Source: Planctomycetota bacterium
GTDB lineage: Bacteria > Planctomycetota > Planctomycetia > Gemmatales > Gemmataceae
Assembly (NCBI GenBank): GCA_021809185.1
Contig: JAKBAI010000007.1
Location: 1-52,483 of the forward strand
DNA length: 52,483 nt
Direction of reading: 5' to 3'
The position numbers were made by a program, and so were the translations under genes. Of the stretch, positions 20,681 to 30,056 are shown piece by piece. Within the stretch, counting starts at the first letter, position 1. Every line of letters starts with the position of its first letter. The notes below the pieces were generated by a model that saw nothing but the letters and a program-made list of their open reading frames with translations, was not told the origin of the DNA and searched no databases.

Positions 20681-23050
20681 TTAATTGAAGAAACCCATCC
20701 AGAAGTTGAATATCTGTTTGACGTCGCCAGGGGCCTGATTGACAGGGAAGCCGAAGTCAAGCGCGATTGGAACAGGGCCAAACAATTGAGGTAGAGCAAT
20801 TCGAAGACCCACCCCAACAGTAACTCGGTAATCGCGGATAGCTACCTGGCTTTCGACCGTTCCCGAATCGACGAACCCGACCGCAAAAAGGTTGTCATTT
20901 GCAAGGATTGGGATTTGATATTCCAAGCTATTGAGAATCGCGAAATCACCCCCAATATTGAAAGCCCCAACGTGCGGACCGACACCACGCCAACTGAACC
21001 CGCGAATGCTATGATAACCCCCACCATAGAACCGTTCGTAAACAGGAGCATTGCTATTGGTATAGTTGATCATCGAATGCAGAGCGAGAACGTGCTTGCC
21101 GCTACCATCTGGTCTGCTGTAGGTGGTTAAGAAGCCGGTAGCGTCCATCGTCAAGATCGGGAACGTATAGTCGCCGGTAATTTCTTCGGCTCCAAAGTCG
21201 ATACGTGTTCCACTGGTCGGGCGCAGGTAATTATCACGGCTATCGCGCGCAATATCGACACGATTACCCACCTGAAAATTATTTCCTTGATATTTCGCAA
21301 TCGGCCACGGAGTATACGATAGGATATTCGATACATTGACGTTTTCCACACGCACCGTATCGGAAACCGACCATAACCGATCGAGCTGTCTACTTAAGCT
21401 GAATCGACCCCCTTCACGCTTTTCGGCATATTCTAGAAAGTAGTACTGATTATAGTAACCGCTCACGGTGAATCCGTATGGACCATCGAATAACGATGGT
21501 TCGCGCAACGACACCGAGTACTGTTGAAAGAGGGTACCGGGCGATGCCTGGATTCGCAGCTCTTGACCAGCACCGCGGAACGCATTTCCGCTCAATAAGT
21601 CATCGAAACTAGTTGGGAAATTAAATAGATCGAAGTTTCGTTCATTCAAAGCGATATTGCCCAATAGACCGATATTCGAGTTGACCCCGACCCCGACCAT
21701 AAAACTCCCCGTTGGCTGCTCTTCGACCTGAACCTGCACTGTTTTCCAGGGATCATCCAGCTCTGGATTGAGAACGCTTACCGATGGGCGAATGCCGTTA
21801 GCGGGATCGTTCTTGAATAAACCGAGACGATTTAAATTCTCTTCGGCCATGCGCAATTCGGGATAGGATAAAATCTGACCTGGAAATAGATTCAACTGCC
21901 GGCGAATAATGCGATCCTGTGTTCGCTCGTTCCCCGTTATGACAATATTTTTGATGTAGGAAACACCGCGTTCCTCGACTTCGTAAGTGACATTCACTAC
22001 CCCAGGATTCTCTGGATCGGGAGCGGGGATTTGTCGTACTCGCGCCTCGCGTCCCGTATACCCGTAATAATCGGCTATACGATTCCCGTCCATCTTGGCG
22101 GCATGTTCATCGTAAAATTCTTGCGGGCGTAAATTGGTAACCTGCAATAGGGTATTTTCATTGAATGTAGAATTGCCTTGCACCTTCACATCACCAACTC
22201 GGTAGCGTTGACCTTCCTGGATATAAAAGATAATCGTTGCCGTGCGGTGATCGTCATTCCAGATAATCTCGTGGCGAACACGTACATCGATAAATCCCAG
22301 TGCTGCATAATAATCGCGCAGTTTCTGGTCCTCGTCATCTACGGTCATTTGATCGAATTTACCACCAACTCCTGGAATGCCTCGTCCAATTTTTAGTTGA
22401 CTGCGCAACCGGCCAATACTCACTTTACCTGATTGCGGTCCCAAAAACTTGAACTGGATATCGGTAATGCGCGGTTTCATCCCCTCGACGATGCGAAATA
22501 CCACTTCCTGATCGGTCTCTTTGGTCCCTTTCAATAACTCCACACTGGCATTGATCCGTTCCATCGATATATATTTTTGCCAGATCGCTTTAGCCGCACT
22601 CTGATTGACTTGCGGGCTCATCTTCATTCCCACTCGTAATCCGGTTATCTCATTCAATTCCTTTTCGCTGAGATGCTGTGCCCCCAAATAAACAATTTTT
22701 TTGATTACTTGGGCTAGTTCGGTCACGAATATTTGTATGTGAATTTGCCCATCGCTATCGATATTCGAGCTCATATGGAGATCGGAATCGCGAAACCAGT
22801 GTGTTGAACGGATCTTCTCCAGATCCTGTTGCATCACCTCTGCTTTGTAGTCCGTGCCGACTCGAGTGGACATCATCGATAATAATTGATCTGGAGTATA
22901 GTTTTTCAAACCTTTGAATTCGATGGAAGCAACTAACTGAGGCTTGCGGAATGGTATCGGGGCGGTTTGAGCGCTCAGCTTGGTCCAGGTTCCTGAAACA
23001 CTGGCAAGAATGAGAACCCAAACGATCCTACTTCGATATCTGCTACTCAT
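20681..23050 (-). CDS. bamA: Outer-membrane assembly factor of the BamA/Omp85 family
   Basis: A 789-residue Omp85 protein with a signal peptide (about residues 1-28). About five POTRA domains follow (for example VASIEFKGLKNYTPDQLL, VIKKIVYLGAQHLSEKEL, VGDVKVQGNSTFNENTLL, IKNIVITGNERTQDRIIRRQL). The C-terminal beta-barrel from about residue 450 holds the lid-lock motif SIRGF inside GGGYHSIRGFSWRGVGP, and the chain ends in the aromatic-rich strand FNFWMGFFN. BamA inserts beta-barrel proteins into the outer membrane, so the organism has a diderm envelope. ATG 23050 follows GGGAG with a five-base spacer. Length and domain order are normal for BamA; a TamA-like paralogue is a lesser alternative. 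The gene stands alone, without skp, lpxD or other usual neighbours. Confidence 0.93.
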   Translation of the reverse strand: MSSRYRSRIVWVLILASVSGTWTKLSAQTAPIPFRKPQLVASIEFKGLKNYTPDQLLSMMSTRVGTDYKAEVMQQDLEKIRSTHWFRDSDLHMSSNIDSDGQIHIQIFVTELAQVIKKIVYLGAQHLSEKELNEITGLRVGMKMSPQVNQSAAKAIWQKYISMERINASVELLKGTKETDQEVVFRIVEGMKPRITDIQFKFLGPQSGKVSIGRLRSQLKIGRGIPGVGGKFDQMTVDDEDQKLRDYYAALGFIDVRVRHEIIWNDDHRTATIIFYIQEGQRYRVGDVKVQGNSTFNENTLLQVTNLRPQEFYDEHAAKMDGNRIADYYGYTGREARVRQIPAPDPENPGVVNVTYEVEERGVSYIKNIVITGNERTQDRIIRRQLNLFPGQILSYPELRMAEENLNRLGLFKNDPANGIRPSVSVLNPELDDPWKTVQVQVEEQPTGSFMVGVGVNSNIGLLGNIALNERNFDLFNFPTSFDDLLSGNAFRGAGQELRIQASPGTLFQQYSVSLREPSLFDGPYGFTVSGYYNQYYFLEYAEKREGGRFSLSRQLDRLWSVSDTVRVENVNVSNILSYTPWPIAKYQGNNFQVGNRVDIARDSRDNYLRPTSGTRIDFGAEEITGDYTFPILTMDATGFLTTYSRPDGSGKHVLALHSMINYTNSNAPVYERFYGGGYHSIRGFSWRGVGPHVGAFNIGGDFAILNSLEYQIPILANDNLFAVGFVDSGTVESQVAIRDYRVTVGVGLRIALPQLFGPVPIALDFGFPVNQAPGDVKQIFNFWMGFFN

Positions 23051-23809
23051 CTAGACTCCCATCCGTTAATCATCTGCACAGTTCTTGTGGTTATCATGAT
23101 CGGAAACTTTTTGATAGATCTATTTTCTTGTTGCCTATTTCTCGTTGCCTATTTCTTGTTGGCCTTTTCTTACTCTAATATCCCAATCTCGACCTCGACT
23201 GATGGATCAATTATACTGAGTAATTATTCCCCATCGATGGTTCTTTTTCCCCTGTCATCTAATATAATCTCAAGCGATACGGAAATAAAAAAATGGTAAT
23301 TTTCTGTCAAGATCGAAGTGCCGATTGCCGAACGGCCTCTCGTTCTCTCCTTACTTCATTTTGGAATGACCAGATCTAATTTAACTCAAACAATCTGGAG
23401 GGTTTTGGGAAGATTTAGGAATCGAATGTTGCATCATTTTTACTTCTCTGAATTACCAAAGTGCCGTTTGTTTATGCCAATTCCCATTTTGAAGAGGATC
23501 TTTTTAATAAATGAATCTTCAGATCGGTTACATACTTCCTTCAATAAACATTAGATTTAATGATCAAAAATTTATCAAATTTGGGTATAAAGGAGAAAAA
23601 ATTCTTCATTAGGGGTAGGCGATTCTTAGGGGTTTTTTCTAAACTGTATCTAATGACAGGAACTTATTTCCGAATGTTAGAAGATGCTTGCCCGCAGTTG
23701 AAACCATACAATATAAACTGTTTATTTGAAAACCGTGCAAAAACGCCCTCGATTTAATGCAGTTATCATAAAACCCTGAAACGATTACAAATAGAGAACC
23801 AATAAAGCG
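23051..23809. other. Divergent intergenic region without a supported gene
   Basis: About 760 A+T-rich bases between bamA (leftward) and the spermidine-synthase-like gene (rightward). Three plus-strand frames of 65-78 codons here have no family likeness and hydrophobic or random composition, so they are not called. Promoters for both genes must lie here. Confidence 0.4.
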
Positions 23810-26791
23810 ATGAATTCTTCTCAATCTACCCCAGCTTCCCCAAGTAGAGAACCCAAGCAAACTCGTTCTGATTTTTCAGTAACCATCCCCATTTTTTCTT
23901 TACTGGGAACCGGCATCACCATTTTTGTGGTGAATGCGGTTAGTTTGATTTTACAATTATTGGCGGGGCGTTATCTGGCCCCATTTATCGGTTCATCGAT
24001 CGAAACTTGGACTTCGATTATCGGCTTCTTTTTATTAGGGATAGCTACCGGCAATTGGCTAGGTGGAAAAATAGCTGCTCGCTATCCATCTCGGCGAACC
24101 CTGGCTTTGCTGTTATTTCTGGGCAGTATCAGTTCGTTATCGCTCGTTGGGTTGTCCCATTTGGCTCATCAAGTCCATTGGCATCAATCGATTCCGTTAG
24201 GCCCGCGCATCCCTTTGCTTGCTTTTCTCTTTGTCATCGCTCCAGCTACGGTGTTAAGCATGATTACACCTCTTGTCATTCAGCTCGGGATGCGCGATGT
24301 TCGTCAGATAGGGCGTATTGCCGGGATCAATTTTGCATTAGGTACTTTTGGTTGTCTGCTAGGAAATTATCTGACCGGATTTCAACTTCTAGCTCATTTC
24401 ACTCTGGATGCTATTAGTTTCGCGGGTGCAGGGACGCTCGCGATTTTAGCGATCATCCATTTTTTGACAGCAAGGTCGGTACAGATCAAAACGGTCGCCC
24501 AAGAGCAAACCCCCATCGATCCCGTAAGCTCTAAGGGGATGGATAGCGACCAATCGTTCGTAAGCAAGAAAGACTTGGATTTTCGCCGGCGACTTGGCTT
24601 TGCTTATCTGATTGTCTTTATTTGTAGCTTTGTTGGTATGTCGTTAGAATTAACCGCATCGCGGATTCTCGCTCCAACTCTGGGTGTCTCATTATATAGT
24701 TGGACAGGGATTATCGGCGTCATGCTAGCAGCAACAGCCTTTGGAAATTATTTCGGTGGAGTAATTGCCGATAAAGGGCCTACGGCTGGGTTACGAGGAA
24801 TATCGGTTTTGGCGCTTGGCCTGCTGGGACTTTTTTCTGCTAAAGAGATTGGCAAAGTGATCGACCAAATCTTCCACCTCACGAAGTTTACTGAATTCCA
24901 TCAAAATTTACCAGAAGTCATGAACCTGACCGGAGCAGAATGGTTGATTCCGTTGCTCGGATTGTCAGGTGGATTACTACTAGCCATGATCGGGATATTC
25001 TTAAGCAGGTATCGGCTCGGGATTGTTCTCAACTGGTTCGTGATTGGCGGTATTGTAGGGATTATTTTGAGTTACCCGATCGGCTATCAAATATCGCTCT
25101 ACTTTTTTCGCGATGGTGTGTATACTATCGGGGATACGGTTCGAACTCTCTGGACTCACCACGGCGAGATGGGGGCCAGGTCGATTTCATACTGGATCGG
25201 TATGGATTATATCTTCGATCGCTGGTCGGATGCCATTGGCTTTCCTTTAACCCCCTGGATCATCCACGGGTTTGGCTTTGCCTCTGGCGGAGTGATTGCG
25301 ATATTATTAATGCCCTCTCTGGGGAAACGAATTCAGATCGTCTCCAATGGCCCTGCACAGATTATCCCACAACCAGCCAACGAAAATTATTGTCCTCCTC
25401 CTCTAGGAATCATCTTGTTCTTTGCTAGCACCAGTACCTTATTCATTTTGATTATGTTGATGCTCTTCCAGCAATTTTCGTTTTTGGAAGGGATCACCAG
25501 TATGATTCAACGAGTCGTATTTTGGACGTTTGGGTTATTCTTTTTACCGATGTTTTTATTAGGGATGATCTCGCCACAAGTGATCCGTTCAGCGGTTCCC
25601 GATGTTCAAAGCGCGGGGCGTACCGCTGGGTCGATTTATGCTGTTTCGACTCTCGGCGCTATCGCTGGTACTTTCGCTACCGGTTATATTTTCATTTCAA
25701 CGTTCGGGATGTATCGAGTCGTACTGATCCTGGCTCTTACTCTGATGATGCTGGCCTTGATTGTCGGCAAATTATGGCGAAACTTATCGTGGCTATTTGG
25801 CAGTAGTATTGTCATCGGGGCTTGTTGTATGGCCCCATTTGTGCTATCACAAATTCGGGGACGTTTCGACCTCGAAACTCAATATTATGCTATCCGTGTT
25901 ACGGATACCGAGTATGCCAATCGACCCGTAAAAGCTTTGATTCTCGATCAGCTTCAACATTCGTTCGTTGACATCAAAGACCCAACTTTCCTGGGTTATC
26001 CGCACGAGTATGTGCAGCTCGAATTTTTGAAAAGCTATCTTGCGGAAAACGCCAATCCCCGCATGCTGGTTATCGGCGGTGGCGGATATACACTCCCACG
26101 CTGTGTGGAACATCTTTATCCGCAAGCTCACATCGATGTAGTAGAAATCGATCCCGGAGTCACTCGAATTGCTCATGAAAAATTGGGCTTAAAGATGGAT
26201 ACCCATATTCATTCCCATCATATGGATGGCCGTCAATATATTATGGAAGTTGCGGAAAAAGGATCCTATCAGATGGTCGTTCAGGATGCCGTCAACGATT
26301 TATCGATTCCTTACCATTTACTCACTCAAGAATATAATGAAGGAGTTAAAAAACTCTTGGCCCCTGATGGAGTCTATTTATTGACCTTTATCGATAGTTT
26401 AACCAAAGGGGATCTCTGGCGAGCTGCTGCACGCACTCTAAGAAAGAGTTTCAAATATGTTCATTTGATCAATTCCGATTCCGAATGGGAATATGCTCAA
26501 CGCGGTGTCTATATTCTGTATGCTTCCGATCAACCACTAGATCTGACAAAGTTTGGGTTACAATTAACCATCCTATCTTTCAAAGAGAATACATACAAGG
26601 AACCTAGATTATTAGCAGGAAACGCGATTCTCGTTCCAACTTTAATGAATTCAATAAAAACGCAGGAACTACCCGACGAAAAATTAGACCAATATTTGCA
26701 AACTGGTTTTGCGTATCCTCTTACCGACCAATTCGCACCGGTCGATAATTTGATGAGCGCTATTTTTGCTGCTCGGATTAAACCTCAATAG
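23810..26791 (+). CDS. Fused membrane transporter-like/spermidine-synthase-like protein
   Basis: A 993-residue protein. It holds many TM helices in two related sets (first set about residues 20-230; second set from about 265 to 650, each opening with an ETWTSIIG / SLYSWTGIIG type motif followed by G-N-[WY]-[LF]-G-G). Then comes a spermidine-synthase-like Rossmann methyltransferase fold: MLVIGGGGYTLPR around 752-764, acidic VVEIDPGVTRIAH, then MDGRQYIMEVAEKGSYQMVVQDAVND. The catalytic region has QDAVND, so polyamine chemistry is not assured. Proteins of this fused MFS/spermidine synthase architecture are common, and their substrates are largely unknown. No strong Shine-Dalgarno site precedes ATG 23810. 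It stands alone between intergenic gaps. Confidence 0.87.
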   Translation: MNSSQSTPASPSREPKQTRSDFSVTIPIFSLLGTGITIFVVNAVSLILQLLAGRYLAPFIGSSIETWTSIIGFFLLGIATGNWLGGKIAARYPSRRTLALLLFLGSISSLSLVGLSHLAHQVHWHQSIPLGPRIPLLAFLFVIAPATVLSMITPLVIQLGMRDVRQIGRIAGINFALGTFGCLLGNYLTGFQLLAHFTLDAISFAGAGTLAILAIIHFLTARSVQIKTVAQEQTPIDPVSSKGMDSDQSFVSKKDLDFRRRLGFAYLIVFICSFVGMSLELTASRILAPTLGVSLYSWTGIIGVMLAATAFGNYFGGVIADKGPTAGLRGISVLALGLLGLFSAKEIGKVIDQIFHLTKFTEFHQNLPEVMNLTGAEWLIPLLGLSGGLLLAMIGIFLSRYRLGIVLNWFVIGGIVGIILSYPIGYQISLYFFRDGVYTIGDTVRTLWTHHGEMGARSISYWIGMDYIFDRWSDAIGFPLTPWIIHGFGFASGGVIAILLMPSLGKRIQIVSNGPAQIIPQPANENYCPPPLGIILFFASTSTLFILIMLMLFQQFSFLEGITSMIQRVVFWTFGLFFLPMFLLGMISPQVIRSAVPDVQSAGRTAGSIYAVSTLGAIAGTFATGYIFISTFGMYRVVLILALTLMMLALIVGKLWRNLSWLFGSSIVIGACCMAPFVLSQIRGRFDLETQYYAIRVTDTEYANRPVKALILDQLQHSFVDIKDPTFLGYPHEYVQLEFLKSYLAENANPRMLVIGGGGYTLPRCVEHLYPQAHIDVVEIDPGVTRIAHEKLGLKMDTHIHSHHMDGRQYIMEVAEKGSYQMVVQDAVNDLSIPYHLLTQEYNEGVKKLLAPDGVYLLTFIDSLTKGDLWRAAARTLRKSFKYVHLINSDSEWEYAQRGVYILYASDQPLDLTKFGLQLTILSFKENTYKEPRLLAGNAILVPTLMNSIKTQELPDEKLDQYLQTGFAYPLTDQFAPVDNLMSAIFAARIKPQ

Positions 26792-27281
26792 AAATGCGGG
26801 TATCATGCCACGGAAAGAGCGATTATCATTATTCATCATGGATAAACCAAGAAATTGATGATCGCCCTCCGCTAAGGTGAAGTCGTGGAGCAAGGAAAGC
26901 CACTGACCATAAGAATCTGATGAGTCTAATTGTTTCAAAGGGAACTTGACTACGAACTGCATATATAATGAAAAGTGGATTATCAATCAAATTCATAATT
27001 AATTATGAAAAAAAATGTTTTTTAGCATGAATCGCCTAAATGCCATAGACATATTTGGAATTAAAGATAATAATGTAGGGAATATGGGCTGAGGAGCGAT
27101 AAGACAATCCTTGGCATTTTAGTCCGATTTGAAAACCTCAAAATCTGATAAAACATGCTCTAATAGCGGAACGATATTTCTTATCAATAGCTAGGTTGAG
27201 AAACCGGGATTGAAACGGAAGATCGAAGTTGGGAATTGTCTGAGACTCAGATCTAAGCGGGGCATAGACGGAGAAATAATA
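26792..27281. other. Intergenic region without a supported gene
   Basis: About 490 bases. A minus-strand frame at 26684-26986 overlaps the end of the gene before it and has no recognised family, so it is left out. No hairpin with a T-run was seen after the stop codon at 26791. Confidence 0.35.
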
Positions 27282-28055
27282 ATGCAAGAATTATTTCGGC
27301 AAATCGCCGAAGTGTTTAAGAATCTATTCAATAGTCAAGAATTAATGGCGGTGTTGAGTCAACCCGAAATAACCATAGCGGCCTTTATAGCGTTGAATAT
27401 TATTGTCTTTTGTGAAACAGGGATGTTGATCGGATTTTTCTTGCCAGGGGATTCACTATTAGTAACTGCTGGTATCGTCGCCTATAACAGTTCTTGGCCG
27501 TTGGTGTGGTTGATTTCAAGTTTAACAACAGCGGCTATTATTGGAGATTCGGTTGGCTACTGGATTGGCTACCGCAGTGGTAAACGTTTGTTTAATAAGC
27601 CAAAATCTCGATTTTTTCGACCAGAATATCTGATATCCGCGCAAAACTTCTATGACAGACATGGTGGCAAAACAATCGTTCTAGCTCGATTTATGCCTTT
27701 TATTCGCACCTTTGCTCCTGTAGTTGCGGGGATTGGTAAAATGAGTTATTCACGATTTTTACTATACAATATTTTTGGAGGTTTAGGCTGGATTATCAGT
27801 ATGATTATGATCGGTTATCTCTTGACCCCTGTTTTGCAACCGGCATTGCAGCCTATTTTTGGTGAGAATTTTAAGATTCAAAAACACATCGAAAAAGTAA
27901 TTTTGGTTGTGATTTTCATTTCCATCTCTCCCATGCTCTGGGCTGGCCTGCGACATTATTGGCAACGGCGGTCTAGTCCTGTCCCAACTCCAGCTTCTGC
28001 GTCCACCTCTCCTCCGATAGAGAATCTGTCCCCCATCTCCTCCATCGAATCGTGA
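27282..28055 (+). CDS. DedA-family (VTT domain) membrane protein
   Basis: About 257 residues. DedA signatures: ETGMLIGFFLPGDSLLVTAGIVA, then GDSVGYWIGYRSGKRLF, FYDRHGGKTIVLARFMPFIRTFAPVVAGIGKMSYSRFLLYNIFGGLGWI. Several TM helices are present, and the C-terminal tail is Ser/Pro-rich. DedA proteins act in the cytoplasmic membrane in lipid-carrier recycling (undecaprenyl phosphate or phospholipid flipping). The acidic GDS and arginine RFMPFIRTF residues required in the family are present. The frame is open back to ATG 27210, but ATG 27282 is preceded by GGAGA with a seven-base spacer and gives the usual length. It converges with the FG-GAP gene on a shared terminator. Confidence 0.93.
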   Translation: MQELFRQIAEVFKNLFNSQELMAVLSQPEITIAAFIALNIIVFCETGMLIGFFLPGDSLLVTAGIVAYNSSWPLVWLISSLTTAAIIGDSVGYWIGYRSGKRLFNKPKSRFFRPEYLISAQNFYDRHGGKTIVLARFMPFIRTFAPVVAGIGKMSYSRFLLYNIFGGLGWIISMIMIGYLLTPVLQPALQPIFGENFKIQKHIEKVILVVIFISISPMLWAGLRHYWQRRSSPVPTPASASTSPPIENLSPISSIES

Positions 28056-28090
28056 TAAATATTGCACAATTATAATAATCGAGTTGAAGA

Positions 28091-28135
28091 CATCAAAGAG
28101 AGCACGAAGACCTATTCTTCGTGCTCTCTTTGATG
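28091..28135. terminator. Bidirectional terminator hairpin between convergent genes
   Basis: A perfect inverted repeat: 20-base arms (28091-28110 and 28116-28135) around CCTAT. The arms carry AAAGAGAGCACGAAG and its complement, so the right arm gives a TTT-containing tract for each direction. It lies 36 bases after the DedA stop and 94 bases after the FG-GAP gene stop, so it can serve both. Confidence 0.85.
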
Positions 28136-28228
28136 AATCGATGAATCAGGTTAGATAGGATCTGGTCGATTGGGATACTCTCTGGTTCAAATCGATCTTG
28201 CGGAAGATCTGTTTCGAATTGGTGGTTT

Positions 28229-29821
28229 CTAATCTGTGAAATCACCACCACTAAAACCTCCACCGCCACCACTAAAACCGCCGCCTCCGCCGCTAAGATC
28301 TCCGCCACTAAAACCACCGCCGCCACCACCACTAAAGCCACCACCACTAAAGCCACTCGTGTCGAAGGAGGAACTATACAACGAAGGATCCGAGTAGGTA
28401 GGATCGTAGAGGAAGCCCGAACCATCATATACGCCAGGGCTAGAGAAATAAGATGAGGAATAATAGGGTAGACTAGAAGGGGAAGCAAAATAAGTCGTGG
28501 AGAAGAAGCCCGGGCTATAGAAATAGGACGGGGAATAAAAGAGACCTGGGCCATCATAGAGGTATGGATAGTAGCCTGCCCCGAGACCATAATAGCCATA
28601 GCTGAACGGTCCGTAGATACCATAATAGGGATAAAATCCGTAGACTGCGGAATTGTTTGCATAATAATTAAAGAGGAAGCCATAGGCAGCATTGATCACC
28701 GATGGTGCTGTCGATGGAATGCTCAAGGGGGAGGTTGTGCCAGCGACGAAGGTTCCGACATTGAAGCCAGCAGGGAAAGTGGCTACGGCCGCGGTTTGAC
28801 TACCCGTGGGGATATCATAAACATTGGCCACCGGTTGCGTGCCATAGCCGGTGGTAGTTATAACCTGGTCGCGCCCGAAGCTATTCACATCTGCCGCAGC
28901 AACGCGAATGCCACCAGAAAAGGACGTGTCACCCGCGAAAAAAGAATCCTGTAAAGTACCGTTGACATTATAAACAGCTACCTGCGGTCCTCCGCCTGCC
29001 CCCGAACCGGTAATGATGGAATCCACTCCATTGCCGTAAACGTTCCCCGCAGCGACATAGACCCCGAAGGTATATTGCGGTTGATAAGCATAGAAACTAG
29101 AAACCATCTGCGCTGGGCCGTTGCTTATATCCCAAACCCCTATCTGCGGTCCACCGGTAAAACCGGGTGCCGTGATAATCTGGTCATGCCCGTTGCCACT
29201 GACATCCCCAACTGCCACACGCACTCCACCCGTGAATGTCGAACCATAAGCATAAAAGCTAGCAAGAAGACCACCACTCATCGTAAAGACTTCGACATTG
29301 GGACCACCCCCTGCCCCCGCAGAGGCGACAATCTCTTGTTGACCATTGCCTAATAGATCTCCAACCGCGATATAAACACCTCCTGTGAAACTGGGATCGA
29401 AAGCGTAGAAACTACTTAAAAGATTACCGTTACGACCATCAAAAACCATTATATTGGATGGATAGCCTGGTCCTGGTACGGTAACCACATCTTGTGTTCC
29501 GGTATTTAGAAAATCTCCGGTTGCTACACGAACCCCGCCTAGCATCTCCCCGGAATAGGGTAAAAATTGAGAGACCAGAGCACCACTTACCGCATCAAAA
29601 ATTCTTACCTCCGGCGGTGCCCCTGCATCTGCACCGACAACGATATCTCCCGTTGGTACCGTCCGATCTTCGAGAATCTCTAGACCGCGAAACTGGTACC
29701 GGCAAGATCTTTTTGATTGTATAATGGTATTAGAATGAGAGTTTTTATAAACTCCTAGACTGGTATCTCTTTTTCTAGGAGAAAAGACTCGTAAAGTTTT
29801 GGAGAGCCATCTTGTAAACAT
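28229..29821 (-). CDS. Secreted FG-GAP/VCBS-like repeat protein with LEDRTVP motif
   Basis: A 530-residue protein. The basic N-terminus leads to ILEDRTVP at about residues 49-56, a motif that marks many secreted proteins of Gemmataceae-type planctomycetes. Five to six beta-propeller-like repeats of about 50 residues follow (SFYAFDPSFTGGVYIAVGDLLGNGQQEIVASAGAGGGPNVEVF and relatives; residues about 58-350). Next is a Tyr/Phe/Ser/Pro-rich low-complexity segment (about 372-480) and a Gly-rich end of GGGFSGG blocks (about 488-528). The FG-GAP fold suggests a surface or adhesion role; the Tyr- and Gly-rich tails are like fibrous or adhesive matrix proteins. ATG 29821 is preceded by AAGGA. Domain calls are firm; the role is inferred. 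Confidence 0.88.
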   Translation of the reverse strand: MFTRWLSKTLRVFSPRKRDTSLGVYKNSHSNTIIQSKRSCRYQFRGLEILEDRTVPTGDIVVGADAGAPPEVRIFDAVSGALVSQFLPYSGEMLGGVRVATGDFLNTGTQDVVTVPGPGYPSNIMVFDGRNGNLLSSFYAFDPSFTGGVYIAVGDLLGNGQQEIVASAGAGGGPNVEVFTMSGGLLASFYAYGSTFTGGVRVAVGDVSGNGHDQIITAPGFTGGPQIGVWDISNGPAQMVSSFYAYQPQYTFGVYVAAGNVYGNGVDSIITGSGAGGGPQVAVYNVNGTLQDSFFAGDTSFSGGIRVAAADVNSFGRDQVITTTGYGTQPVANVYDIPTGSQTAAVATFPAGFNVGTFVAGTTSPLSIPSTAPSVINAAYGFLFNYYANNSAVYGFYPYYGIYGPFSYGYYGLGAGYYPYLYDGPGLFYSPSYFYSPGFFSTTYFASPSSLPYYSSSYFSSPGVYDGSGFLYDPTYSDPSLYSSSFDTSGFSGGGFSGGGGGGFSGGDLSGGGGGFSGGGGGFSGGDFTD

Positions 29822-30056
29822 GATTTCAATTCCTTCGCATCATTAGGGCTATAATAAAATTATAGCTCACAATTAATGATAAAGGGAACTGGAATGAGAT
29901 AAATTGTTGGTCAATTACCTAAAAAGAAACCATTTTTAAAGGAAAGCTCTGTTTCTGGAATAATCGCTGTAAATCCACTCGTTATGCGATTAAATTCAGA
30001 TAAAAAATGTCAAGAATTAAACTTCTGGTTAAAAGCTCAAAATGTAGCCAACTATC

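Noticed and set aside
20612-20794. 60-codon plus-strand frame at the end of bamA
   Set aside because: Overlaps the 3' end of bamA; no signal, family or Shine-Dalgarno site to support it.
26684-26986. 100-codon minus-strand frame after the spermidine-synthase-like gene
   Set aside because: Overlaps the end of that gene, no family recognised, although the middle part reads like protein; kept only as a possible relic.
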